From positions 1-64,000 of the forward strand of contig JBAVIP010000040.1 of NCBI GenBank assembly GCA_049687015.1: 64,000 bases of DNA, read 5' to 3'. Position 1 is the first letter of the stretch. Each line of letters opens with the position of its first letter. Below are positions 35,464 through 43,421 of the stretch, piece by piece. This DNA comes from Methylotenera_A sp049687015. Its GTDB lineage: Bacteria > Pseudomonadota > Gammaproteobacteria > Burkholderiales > Methylophilaceae. Under the pieces are notes generated by a model. It was not told where the DNA came from, did not search any database, and worked only from the letters and a program-made list of their open reading frames with translations. The position numbers were made by a program, and so were the translations under genes.

Positions 35464-35684
35464 GTGGCAACTAACTCGGCCTCGCGTAACACGGTGAGCT
35501 GCTGCGACAGCGTAGGCTGCCGAATATCCAATATTTGCTCTAATTCCCCTACGGACTTTTCACCTTGCGAGAGTTGGCATAACAGCATTAAACGATCTGA
35601 ATTCGCCAGCACCTTCATCAGGCTGGAGGCCTTGTCAGCCGAGGCGCGCAGCACATCAAAATTTATTTCTTTAATTTCAGACAT
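35436..35684 (-). CDS. ArsR-family (BigR-like) repressor, C-terminus frameshifted
   Basis: The open frame gives 82 residues: winged-helix ArsR core with ANSDRLMLLCQLSQGE (C36, position of the first BigR redox Cys), SVGELEQILDIRQPTLSQQLTVLREAELVAT as recognition helices, then an aberrant ARRKEYFL end. The expected wing and last helix, with the second Cys, are found in another frame downstream, so the gene carries a frameshift (true mutation or sequence error). BigR-type proteins repress sulfide-detoxification genes and release DNA when the two Cys form a disulfide or polysulfide. First gene of the ArsR-DUF442-TauE operon. Confidence 0.85.
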   Translation of the reverse strand: MSEIKEINFDVLRASADKASSLMKVLANSDRLMLLCQLSQGEKSVGELEQILDIRQPTLSQQLTVLREAELVATARRKEYFL

Positions 35685-35720
35685 AGGGCAGATTTGAATC
35701 AGGCTATAAAATGTAATTGT

Positions 35721-35744
35721 ATATTATATCAAAACATATAATAT
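35721..35744. promoter_or_regulatory. perfect AT-rich inverted repeat, candidate ArsR/BigR operator
   Basis: ATATTATAT and ATATAATAT are perfect 9-bp arms around a 6-nt spacer (CAAAAC). The repeat starts 37 nt upstream of the ArsR start codon. On the minus strand a promoter-like TTGATA - 17 nt - TTATAG overlaps it. ArsR-family repressors bind such AT-rich palindromes over their promoter. Confidence 0.6.
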
Positions 35745-35746
35745 TG

Positions 35747-35979
35747 GACACTAGCAGGCTTATTGATACGATACACTTTAAGAACATCTCTGATTTGCCC
35801 CGGCCACGATTACAACGGCCGTCGCATAAGCTGTATCGGACAGGAAAGGCTACCAATTCGTGTTTGGCGGGAAAAACGCGGGATGAGTTTGTTGAAATCA
35901 TGAACAATTTAAATTGCCCAAACCCAGGTTGATAGATATTACCGTGCCAGCAAACCGTATGTGCGATGTGCCAAAATAA
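35747..35979 (+). pseudogene. C-terminal remnant of a persulfide dioxygenase (ETHE1/Blh-like MBL-fold)
   Basis: Three reading frames in order carry family-specific pieces. 35747-35795 reads DTSRLIDTIHFK. 35799-35849 reads PGHDYNGRRISCIGQE, the metal-ligand loop of ETHE1-like enzymes. 35864-35926 reads LAGKTRDEFVEIMNNLNCPNP. 35926-35976 reads RLIDITVPANRMC. These are the consecutive C-terminal motifs of bacterial persulfide dioxygenases, broken by at least three frame changes and small deletions. The N-terminal metallo-beta-lactamase part (HTHAHAD) is absent; the remnant starts right after the inverted repeat. It is oriented away from the ArsR operon. Not functional as it stands. Confidence 0.75.
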
Positions 35980-36095
35980 AATGCGCCGGGACCTGAAGTT
36001 GTGCGGGATTGAGTTTATTGTCAACTTAGCAGAAAAAAGCGCGGGTAAGTGCTGGACTTAACCGCGCCAAACTAGAGAAGCTAACTAAAAATTAA

Positions 36096-37157
36096 CTAGA
36101 ATCTAGCACCCATTCTGCAGGCAGCTTTGGCTGGGTTTTCAGCTGACATCATGTCAGCTTCACTTAACTTTTTTGTTTCTGGTACCTTACCACTTTCTGG
36201 CACTGCAGCCACCAGTGCGCAATTCACACACTTGCCCTTGGCTTCATCATAGCCTTTAATGGCCTCTATGCCTTTTACGTTGGTCATAATGGTTCCATCC
36301 AGTATGGCCTCACCCATCTTTGCCCCGGTAATATCTGCACCGGTTAAATCGGCTTTGCTGAAATCTGCGCGGAATAAATCGGTATTACGTAAATTGGCAT
36401 TGCGTAAATTGGCAAATCTGAAGTTAGAGCGATTGATGTCTGCACCTTCAAAATTGGTATTGGCAAAATTGCCGCCAATCGCATCAAAGCGCATCGCACC
36501 CATCGGCTGGTTGCCAATATCCAGGCCAAAGCGACCCTTTTTAATGGTGGCGTTGCTCATATTTACATTGCCCAGTGTGCCTATCATGCGAGCGTTAGTA
36601 AGGTTGGCGCCTTCAAAATTGACTTTATCAAAAATCGCCTGAAAGATCGTGGCATCTGTTAAATCTGCTTTGCTTAAGTCAGCACCCTCAAGCCTGGCCA
36701 AATTCAAATAACTTTTTTGCATATTGGCTCCGCTTAAATTAGCCCCGCGTAAATAAGCGCCAAAAAAGCTGGTGTTAACCATTTTGCAATGGCGCAAATC
36801 CATTTTATCGAACTCTAAATAGCCTGCATCTTTGTTACTTAAATCACAAGTTTTGCTCTTGATTTGTTTCAGTGCATCGGCCTGGCTGATTTTTTCACGC
36901 TCAGGTTCAGCGTTTTTAGCATAAAAAGCAGCGGCTTTGGCAATCGTGTTGTCCGGGTCAAGTAAAAATGAATCTTTTGCAGCCTGATTGCCGAAACAAT
37001 AGGTTTTGCCTTTATACAGCTCGTTAATTTCACATTTTGTTTTGATCAGGGCGCCTTTGGATAAACCGGTGGTGCAGTGGTCGCCAAATTCACCTGCAAA
37101 GGCTATGCTGGCAAATAGCAGCATCGCGCTGGCAAGCATTACTTTTAAAGTTTTCAT
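36096..37157 (-). CDS. exported protein with YHS-like segment and pentapeptide repeats
   Basis: Three ATG codons follow in a row; the third (37157) is chosen because GGAG lies 7 nt before it. It gives 353 residues. A signal peptide (about 1-21, AFA cleavage) is followed by a YHS-like Cys segment (about 40-75, KTKCEINELYKGKTYCFGNQAAKDSF). From about residue 110 to 290, pentapeptide repeats of the A(D/N)LxxA type (LRGANLSGANM, EGADLSKADL) should form a right-handed beta-helix. The C-terminal region has Cys pairs (KCVNC, ACRM). Probable periplasmic protein, function unknown. Confidence 0.82.
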   Translation of the reverse strand: MKTLKVMLASAMLLFASIAFAGEFGDHCTTGLSKGALIKTKCEINELYKGKTYCFGNQAAKDSFLLDPDNTIAKAAAFYAKNAEPEREKISQADALKQIKSKTCDLSNKDAGYLEFDKMDLRHCKMVNTSFFGAYLRGANLSGANMQKSYLNLARLEGADLSKADLTDATIFQAIFDKVNFEGANLTNARMIGTLGNVNMSNATIKKGRFGLDIGNQPMGAMRFDAIGGNFANTNFEGADINRSNFRFANLRNANLRNTDLFRADFSKADLTGADITGAKMGEAILDGTIMTNVKGIEAIKGYDEAKGKCVNCALVAAVPESGKVPETKKLSEADMMSAENPAKAACRMGARF

Positions 37158-37440
37158 CATCATTCTCCAGTAGTTTAGTATTGCCGTCTATCGCGGCACA
37201 TGGGGCAAGTATAGACGCATAACAAACCTGCACAGTAACTCTAGTCACACAACGAATTTGATTGTTTAATCAGCAGTTAATTCATTGCAATCCGCTATTT
37301 CTGCTTTCTAAGTAAAATCATTAGTTACAGTTTATTTACAATTTTAAGTCGGCAAAGTAAAAGTAGCCTCGTTGAATGCTCATCTGCACAATATTTTTTG
37401 GTAGTAATAAGAGCAGAGAAAACTAAGGAGATTTAAAAAA

Positions 37441-38079
37441 ATGCGTAACACATTATTAATTGGTTTAATTGCTGCGACTGTTTCATTGCCTGCATTTGCT
37501 AGCCATGATGATCGTGACGATAACTATGAAGACCGCGCCCGTGTCATTTCTGTGGCGCCTCAATTTGAGCGTGTGAATACGCCACGTCAGGAATGCCGTA
37601 CAGAGTATGTACGTGAAAGTTACTACGAAGCGCCACAACGTTCATTAGGTGGTGCGGTTATCGGTGGCGTGACCGGCGGCCTGCTAGGCAGCACGATTGG
37701 CCGTGGCAATGGCCGTGTCGCTGCTGCTGCTGTGGGTGCTGGCGTTGGGGCTATTGTCGGTGACCGCGTAGATAATGATCGTGGTTATGGCAACCGTGGC
37801 CGTGAGCGTGTAGAAACGCGTCCGGTAGAGCGCTGCGTAACTGTGGATAACTGGCAAAACATTCCTGCCGGATACCTGGTAAATTACGAGTATAACGGCC
37901 GCCAATATTCAACCGTAACCGATCGTGATCCGGGCCGTTTTATACCTGTGAATGTTACGGTAAGGTCTGGTGGTTACGTGTCAGAAGTGAGTTATCGCGA
38001 AGGCAGAGGCGAGCGTAGAGGCTGGAAGAGAGGCCACGGTTATGGGCATCGTAAACATCACGACCGTGATTACTGGTAA
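37441..38079 (+). CDS. exported glycine-zipper protein
   Basis: 212 residues. A signal peptide (about 1-20, AFA/SHDD) is followed by an acidic stretch, a Cys-containing segment, and a glycine-zipper pair at about 68-104 (GGAVIGGVTGGLLGSTIG, AAAVGAGVGAIVGD). A beta-rich conserved region follows (VTVDNWQNIPAGYLVNYEYNGRQYSTVT). The tail is Arg/His/Gly-rich and strongly basic. It belongs to the broad 17-kDa antigen-like group. TAAGGAG lies 10 nt before the ATG. It ends at its own terminator and is a separate transcription unit, divergent from the pentapeptide gene. Confidence 0.82.
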   Translation: MRNTLLIGLIAATVSLPAFASHDDRDDNYEDRARVISVAPQFERVNTPRQECRTEYVRESYYEAPQRSLGGAVIGGVTGGLLGSTIGRGNGRVAAAAVGAGVGAIVGDRVDNDRGYGNRGRERVETRPVERCVTVDNWQNIPAGYLVNYEYNGRQYSTVTDRDPGRFIPVNVTVRSGGYVSEVSYREGRGERRGWKRGHGYGHRKHHDRDYW

Positions 38080-38093
38080 TTGTGAGTAACTAG

Positions 38094-38134
38094 AAAAGCC
38101 GCACCCCGTATTGATTAGGGAGGCGGCTTTTTTA
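38094..38134 (+). terminator. rho-independent terminator
   Basis: A 9-bp stem AAAAGCCGC/GCGGCTTTT around a 20-nt loop is followed by further T. It lies 14 nt after the glycine-zipper gene. Confidence 0.75.
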
Positions 38135-38185
38135 TTGGGCGCATGCTGGCGCTAAAAGTTTGGCTTAAATGCTAAAATAGCCAGC

Positions 38186-38689
38186 ATGTTCGCTTTTCTT
38201 CAGAAATTATTTCAATCCAAAGAACCCAATGCTGCACTGGCCTGGCAGCAGGCTGGCAACCAGGCGGGGAGCGCTTACTGGCTGTATGCCGTGCCAGTGC
38301 ATCTGGTGCTGCAGCGTGATAGCTTCAGTTTGGCGGCACCCGCACCTCTGTCGCTGGAAAGTCATGAAGCAGCTGCCCTGACAAGCGCTTTCAATCAGCA
38401 TTTCGCCAGTGATGGCATGCAGTTTTTCTGGCATGAAACCATCTGGTTTCTAAACTTGCAATCCAATCCACGCATAGAAACAACTGCGCCAGAAACAGCA
38501 TCCAATAAAGATATAAGAGCATATCTTCCCAAAGGCGATGGTGCGATTCAGTGGGCAAATTTTACGAATGAAATGCAAATGCTGTTGTTTGAACATCCAG
38601 TCAATCAGGCGCGCGAAGCCAAGCGTCTGCCAGTCATCAACAGTATTTGGTGCTACGGCGGCGGGCAGGTAGCCAGTGATGCACATTAA
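38186..38689 (+). CDS. short homologue of the betaproteobacterial recJ-adjacent (phosphoglycerate mutase-like) protein
   Basis: 167 residues. Segments such as YAVPVHLVLQRDSFSL, the HFASDGMQFFWHETIWFL region, LPKGDGAIQWANFTNEMQMLL and EHPVNQAREAKRLPVINSIW are typical of a family found just before recJ in betaproteobacteria and often labelled as phosphoglycerate mutase or regulator. Those proteins are usually about 300 residues; this one has only the central part and stops just after the NSIWCYGGG motif. Its end overlaps recJ by 11-14 nt. Whether it is a natural short form or a truncated gene is unclear. Function unknown. Confidence 0.6.
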   Translation: MFAFLQKLFQSKEPNAALAWQQAGNQAGSAYWLYAVPVHLVLQRDSFSLAAPAPLSLESHEAAALTSAFNQHFASDGMQFFWHETIWFLNLQSNPRIETTAPETASNKDIRAYLPKGDGAIQWANFTNEMQMLLFEHPVNQAREAKRLPVINSIWCYGGGQVASDAH

Positions 38690-40376
38690 AACCAGAACAG
38701 TGAATGCAGGCGCGTATCAGCACCTGCTAGAGGCGGGCGTAGCGCCGCTACTCGCAAGGCTGTATGCGGCACGCGGCGTGGTTGATAAATCTGAGCTGGA
38801 AACCTCTTTGGCTGGAATCATTCCACCAGAACAACTCACCAATAGCGCTGAAATGGCGAAGCTGCTGGCTGATGCGATTTACCAGAATAAAAGAATCCTG
38901 GTGATTGGCGATTATGACGCTGATGGTGCCACGGCGACAGCTGTGGCGGTAAAAGGCTTGAAAAGCATGGGTGCGAACGTCGATTTTCTGGTGCCGAACC
39001 GCTTTGAATACGGCTATGGTTTAACGCCCGAAATCGTCGCGCTCGCCGCCATGCAAGATCCGGATATTCTGATCACGGTGGATAACGGCATTGCCAGTGT
39101 CGATGGCGTGACGGCTGCGAATTCACTGGGATTGCAGGTGCTGATTACCGATCATCATTTACCAAGCGACATTACACCGCGAGCCGCTTGCATCGTGAAC
39201 CCGAATCAACATGGCTGCAAATTCCCCAGTAAAAATCTTGCTGGCGTCGGCGTCATGTTTTACGTGCTGCTGGCGTTGCGCGCAGAGCTTCGAGCGCGCG
39301 GAGCTTTTGAAAACCAACTTGAACCCAATTTAACGGAGTTGCTAGATTTGGTCGCACTGGGCACGGTGGCAGATCTGGTGAAATTAGACGCCAACAACCG
39401 CATTCTGGTCGAGCAGGGCTTGCGCCGCATCCGCGCAAGTGCTTGCTGTGCAGGCATTACAGCGTTGCTGAAAATCGCCGGAAAATCACCCGAAAAAGCC
39501 ACTGCCCAGGATCTGGGCTTTTACGTAGGGCCGCGCCTCAATGCTGCTGGCAGGCTGGATGATATGCGGTTGGGTATTGCTTGTTTGTTAGCCGAAAGTG
39601 AGTTTGAAGCCCAACAAAAGGCGCAAACTCTGCACGAGCTGAACATGGAGCGGCGTAATATCGAAGCCGATATGCAGGACAGCGCGCTGGCAGTACTTGA
39701 TAACATTGAGGTGACCGAGCAATACAGCTTAAGCCTGTATCAGCCGGACTGGCACCAGGGCGTCATTGGCATTCTGGCTTCACGCATCAAAGAGCGTTAT
39801 CATCGCCCTGTTATTGTTTTTGCAGATGCAGGTGAAGAAGTTTTGAAAGGCTCGGGCCGCTCCATTGCCGGCTTGCATTTGCGCGATGCGCTGGATTTGG
39901 TCACCAAACAGCATCCGCAACTTATTATCAAATTTGGCGGACATGCCATGGCGGCGGGTTTAAGTATCAGACAAGCTGATTTTTTGACCTTTCAGCAGGC
40001 GTTTGAAGCCGTGACGCGCACACTGTTAAATGAGGCAGATTTACAAGCGGTGATGGAAACAGATGGCAATTTAAGTGCAAATGAGATTAGCCTGCAGACC
40101 GCGCAGATACTGGCCTCGCAGGTATGGGGCCAAGGTTTTCCGCAACCGCTATTTAACGATGATTTTAAAGTGATTAATCAGCGCGTTATCGGCGAAAAAC
40201 ATTCGAAGCTAATATTAGAAAAAGAGCAAAAACGGTTTGATGCGATTTATTTTAACTGCATTGACAATCTGAGTGAGCATATCAATGCGGTCTATGCCAT
40301 GGAAGCCAATGAGTACAAGGGGTTGCAAACTGTGCAGCTGCAAATAAAACATATTTATCGTATTAACAATAGATAA
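38679..40376 (+). CDS. recJ: single-stranded-DNA-specific exonuclease RecJ
   Basis: 565 residues (an ATG one codon earlier is possible). DHH-family 5'-3' exonuclease: VIGDYDADGATATA (motif I), TVDNGIASVDG, ITDHHLP (DHH motif), then the DHHA1 domain with SGRSIAGLHLRDAL and KFGGHAMAAGLS. An OB-fold region at the C-terminus binds ssDNA. It acts in recombination and mismatch repair. The start overlaps the previous gene's end, indicating cotranscription. Confidence 0.95.
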   Translation: MHIKTRTVNAGAYQHLLEAGVAPLLARLYAARGVVDKSELETSLAGIIPPEQLTNSAEMAKLLADAIYQNKRILVIGDYDADGATATAVAVKGLKSMGANVDFLVPNRFEYGYGLTPEIVALAAMQDPDILITVDNGIASVDGVTAANSLGLQVLITDHHLPSDITPRAACIVNPNQHGCKFPSKNLAGVGVMFYVLLALRAELRARGAFENQLEPNLTELLDLVALGTVADLVKLDANNRILVEQGLRRIRASACCAGITALLKIAGKSPEKATAQDLGFYVGPRLNAAGRLDDMRLGIACLLAESEFEAQQKAQTLHELNMERRNIEADMQDSALAVLDNIEVTEQYSLSLYQPDWHQGVIGILASRIKERYHRPVIVFADAGEEVLKGSGRSIAGLHLRDALDLVTKQHPQLIIKFGGHAMAAGLSIRQADFLTFQQAFEAVTRTLLNEADLQAVMETDGNLSANEISLQTAQILASQVWGQGFPQPLFNDDFKVINQRVIGEKHSKLILEKEQKRFDAIYFNCIDNLSEHINAVYAMEANEYKGLQTVQLQIKHIYRINNR

Positions 40377-40499
40377 AACGTAGTCTGAGCTAACCCTAAG
40401 AACAAAGCACGTTTTTAACAATAATTTCACTTGAAACTTTAGCCAATAATCGCTATCTTACCAAGGTTGCCGTTTGGCAGCTTTTTATAGGGAATAACA

Positions 40500-41186
40500 A
40501 TGTTAGATGATATGCAAGTATTAGGCCGTGAAGGCAGTTTAGCTGCGCAAAACAAGGTGCTGCGCAATACTTACGCCATGCTTGGCCTGACCATGATTCC
40601 CACCGTGATTGGTGCGATGATTGGCATGAAAATGAATTTTGCTTTTGCGGCACTGCATCCGTTCATGTTTGCAATTGGCGCGCTGGCGGTGATGTACGGT
40701 CTGTTTGCGGCGATTTCTGCAAATCGTAACAGCAGCATTGGTGTGGTTTTGTTGCTTGGCCTTACGTTCTTGCTGGGTTTAATGTTAGGGCCGATTCTGC
40801 AATATGCTTTGCATCTGCGTAATGGCGCACAAATCGTTGGCCTGGCGGCTGGCGGCACTGGCGTGATATTGATGACCATGGCGGGCATCGCGACCACCAC
40901 CAAAAAAGACTTCAGCTTTATGGGCAAATTCTTGCTGGTTGGTATTATCTTGCTGATCGTGGCTTCATTAGCCAATATCTTTTTACAGATTCCTGCGATG
41001 ACACTGGCACTTTCTGGGGTGGGTGTGTTGCTGTTCTCCGGCTTTATCCTGTATGAAGTGAGCCGCATTGTAACGGGCGGTGAAACCAATTACATCATGG
41101 CTACTTTAGGCCTCTATATGAGCATCTACAACCTGTTTACCAGCTTGCTGCAGTTGCTGATGGGCTTGATGGGCAGTAACGATTAA
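40500..41186 (+). CDS. Bax inhibitor-1/YccA family membrane protein
   Basis: 228 residues with about seven hydrophobic helices. The N-terminus (EGSLAAQNKVLRNTYAMLGLTMIPT) and late segments (GFILYEVSRIVTGGETNYIMATLGLYMSIYNLFTSLL) are characteristic of the BI-1/YccA/YbhL group, which includes pH-dependent calcium-leak channels. Role in this organism unknown. It is followed by a strong terminator. Confidence 0.92.
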   Translation: MLDDMQVLGREGSLAAQNKVLRNTYAMLGLTMIPTVIGAMIGMKMNFAFAALHPFMFAIGALAVMYGLFAAISANRNSSIGVVLLLGLTFLLGLMLGPILQYALHLRNGAQIVGLAAGGTGVILMTMAGIATTTKKDFSFMGKFLLVGIILLIVASLANIFLQIPAMTLALSGVGVLLFSGFILYEVSRIVTGGETNYIMATLGLYMSIYNLFTSLLQLLMGLMGSND

Positions 41187-41202
41187 TTCTATTTTAATGA
41201 TT

Positions 41203-41229
41203 AAAAAACCCGCTTAAGCGGGTTTTTTT
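41203..41229. terminator. bidirectional rho-independent terminator
   Basis: An 11-bp perfect stem AAAAAACCCGC/GCGGGTTTTTT with a TTAA loop sits between two convergent genes (BI-1 family, plus; 41245 gene, minus). A and T tracts on both sides allow termination in both directions. Confidence 0.85.
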
Positions 41230-41244
41230 ATTGAGCGCTAATAA

Positions 41245-41571
41245 TTAATTTCTTGTTTCAGCATCATGTTTTTCTTCGTAAATTTCTTTGCTGTTCTCAT
41301 TTAAATCTTTATGCAAGTCTTTACGCTCATCTTTAGTCAATTGGCCATCCGCTTTATAAGCCCTCTCTTTTTGGCGTAATTCTCTTTGATCTTCACGTAA
41401 GTCTTTGGCTTCATCTCTGGTCAGTTCCCCAGATTTTGCGCCCTGTGCGATACGTGCATGCTGTTTATGTTGGCGATGATTCACACGGTGATCGCGTGTG
41501 CCTGCAAATGCACTGTTTACCAATAGGCTGCAAGCCACTAAGCCAATTAGAACAATGGTATTTTTTTTCAT
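41245..41571 (-). CDS. small exported charged helical protein
   Basis: 108 residues. A signal peptide (about 1-23, AFA cleavage) is followed by a His/Arg-rich stretch. Then come two related helical units, SGELTRDEAKDLREDQREL (about 47-65) and DGQLTKDERKDLHKDLNEN (about 75-93), each starting with a Gly-x-Leu-Thr turn. The protein is very rich in Lys, Arg, Glu and Asp with no Cys. I do not recognise a characterised family. The repeated GxLTxDE pattern is faintly like an EF-hand exit, but loop ligands are lacking. Probably periplasmic. Confidence 0.75.
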   Translation of the reverse strand: MKKNTIVLIGLVACSLLVNSAFAGTRDHRVNHRQHKQHARIAQGAKSGELTRDEAKDLREDQRELRQKERAYKADGQLTKDERKDLHKDLNENSKEIYEEKHDAETRN

Positions 41572-41658
41572 AAACTTCTCCTGAAATAATTTAAGTTGAA
41601 TATTGTTTGCATCAACACGCGTGCAACGTGCTGAAAAGTGAATGCGTTGACAATATTT

Positions 41659-42132
41659 TTAAGATTTATTGCTACGACGTTTTTTAAAAAAAGCAGTTAA
41701 CACCTCGGCGCATTCAGTTGCTAATACATTCGATATTACTTTTGTATGATGATTTAATTTTTGTTCTGCCATCAAATTAATGACGCTGCCACACGCGCCA
41801 GTCTTAGGGTCGCTCGCACCATAAATCAACTTTGCAATGCGCGCATGCTGTATCGCGCCGCAGCACATGGCGCAGGGCTCCAGCGTGACGTAGAGCGTGC
41901 AATCCACTAGACGATAATTGCCTAGATGCTTTGCCGCTTCACGCATGGCGACAATTTCCGCATGCGCAGTGGGGTCGTGATTGCAAATCGGCGCATTGCC
42001 TCCTCGGCCAATGACCACGCCATCTTTAACGATAATCGCACCCACAGGAACCTCATTGTTTTTTGCCGCGGCGCGTGCCAATTCGAGCGCTTGCTGCATA
42101 AAATCTGCATCTGTCTTGTTGCCGGTTGACAT
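41659..42132 (-). CDS. tadA: tRNA(adenine34) deaminase TadA
   Basis: 157 residues. The zinc/catalytic signature HAEIVAMREA (His and Glu) and LEPCAMCCGAI (PCxxC) is intact. Converts A34 to inosine in tRNA-Arg(ACG). Length normal. It follows the PsiE-family gene by 9 nt on the same strand. Confidence 0.95.
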   Translation of the reverse strand: MSTGNKTDADFMQQALELARAAAKNNEVPVGAIIVKDGVVIGRGGNAPICNHDPTAHAEIVAMREAAKHLGNYRLVDCTLYVTLEPCAMCCGAIQHARIAKLIYGASDPKTGACGSVINLMAEQKLNHHTKVISNVLATECAEVLTAFFKKRRSNKS

Positions 42133-42141
42133 GGTAAGTTG

Positions 42142-42600
42142 CTATCTGTCTGGACAGTTTTTATCCGCCCAGCGCACCAATACGTAGATTACCCCCAAAA
42201 CAAAAGCGCCGCCTACCCACATGCCAATCTCCTCAAAGGTTGGGCTGGCATCCTGCACTGGCATGACGATCAGTTTACGCAGGAAAAGCACCAGCACCAC
42301 CTCGATAAATGTTTCTACTTGTAGTTTGCTGCCCATTAAATAACGTATTTCGGCAGAAATAAGTGCAGAAATCGACCACAGTAACATCAGCGTGCCCAGC
42401 GCATGCAAAAAGCCGTGCACAAGGTTGTGGGCGTAGGCAGCGTCTTGAACATCTTTAAAAAATAGCCACGTAAACATGATAACGGAGATGGCTAATGCCA
42501 GTCCGATGACAATATGGGCAAAGCCGTTCAGCCAGAGCATGGCGCGAACCGCAATTTTATTAAGGGGCTCAAATTCGCGCGGGAGTTGATCTTGCGTCAT
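42142..42600 (-). CDS. PsiE-like (phosphate-starvation-inducible family) membrane protein
   Basis: 152 residues with four hydrophobic helices (about 28-48, 65-85, 95-113 with the conserved-type VETFIEVVLVLFLRKLIVMP, and 125-145). The layout and the RKLIVMP segment fit the PsiE family; function poorly known. It is read together with tadA. I give the family with moderate confidence because identity cannot be measured here. Confidence 0.65.
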   Translation of the reverse strand: MTQDQLPREFEPLNKIAVRAMLWLNGFAHIVIGLALAISVIMFTWLFFKDVQDAAYAHNLVHGFLHALGTLMLLWSISALISAEIRYLMGSKLQVETFIEVVLVLFLRKLIVMPVQDASPTFEEIGMWVGGAFVLGVIYVLVRWADKNCPDR

Positions 42601-42686
42601 AAGTATTTACCTTGAAATTAAATATACATGGTCTAATATTAGCACATCAAAGCATTAAAAAAATGACACTGGAAAGGTGTTATCCC

Positions 42687-43403
42687 ATGCAGATTAGAGC
42701 CTCGCAAGACCGCGGACACGCTAACCATGGCTGGTTGGATAGTTATCATTCGTTTTCATTTGCCAATTATTACGACCCGGATTGGATGGGGTTTTCGGTG
42801 TTGCGCGTGATTAATGAAGACGTTATCGCACCGGCGCAGGGCTTTGGCATGCATTCGCATGATAATATGGAAATTATCACTTATATTTTGCAGGGAAATT
42901 TAGCGCATAAAGACAGCCTGGGCAATGTGGAGGTGATCAGGCAAGGTCATGTGCAGCGCATGACCGCCGGTACGGGTATCAGGCATAGCGAGTTCAATGC
43001 CTCGGATGTTGAGCCGGTACATTTGCTGCAAATCTGGATTTTGCCGAATCAGCAGAATTTGCCGCCTAGTTACGAAGATAAGTTTTATACAGATGAGCAA
43101 AAGCACAACCTATGGTGTTTGCTGGCGTCCGAAAAAGGCGAGCAAGGTTCATTAATAGTTCATCAGGACCTAGCGCTCTATGCAGCAAAGCTTGATGTAT
43201 CAAGTCCAGATGAACGAAAACAACTGGAATACGCTCTTAAAGAGAATCGCAGCGCTTACTTGCAGGTGGCGAGCGGCAGCATAGAAATTGACCAGAAGCA
43301 ACTCAATGCAGGCGATGCGGCATTATTTAACAGCGCGCAGCTGATGCAAATAAAAGCCACCAATAGCGCGGAAATATTACTATTTGACTTGCCAACAGAT
43401 TGA
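42687..43403 (+). CDS. pirin family protein (bicupin)
   Basis: 238 residues from ATG 42687, preceded by an AAGGTG ribosome site. The pirin signature is strong: RASQDRGHANHGWLDSYHSF, YYDPDWMGF, then the metal site GFGMHSHDNMEIITY (two His and Glu) and GTGIRHSEFN with a third His. The second cupin domain lacks obvious metal ligands, as in YhaK/YhhW-type proteins, some of which show quercetin dioxygenase activity. Physiological role uncertain. It is followed 18 nt later by the YceI gene. Confidence 0.92.
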   Translation: MQIRASQDRGHANHGWLDSYHSFSFANYYDPDWMGFSVLRVINEDVIAPAQGFGMHSHDNMEIITYILQGNLAHKDSLGNVEVIRQGHVQRMTAGTGIRHSEFNASDVEPVHLLQIWILPNQQNLPPSYEDKFYTDEQKHNLWCLLASEKGEQGSLIVHQDLALYAAKLDVSSPDERKQLEYALKENRSAYLQVASGSIEIDQKQLNAGDAALFNSAQLMQIKATNSAEILLFDLPTD

Positions 43404-43421
43404 TTTATTCAGGAGAAAGAG

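Noticed and set aside
35704..36024. Open frames on both strands (106 codons minus, 71 codons plus) between the ArsR and pentapeptide genes
   Set aside because: The plus-strand frame is one piece of the frameshifted persulfide dioxygenase remnant; the minus-strand frame is its shadow and has no ribosome site or family features.
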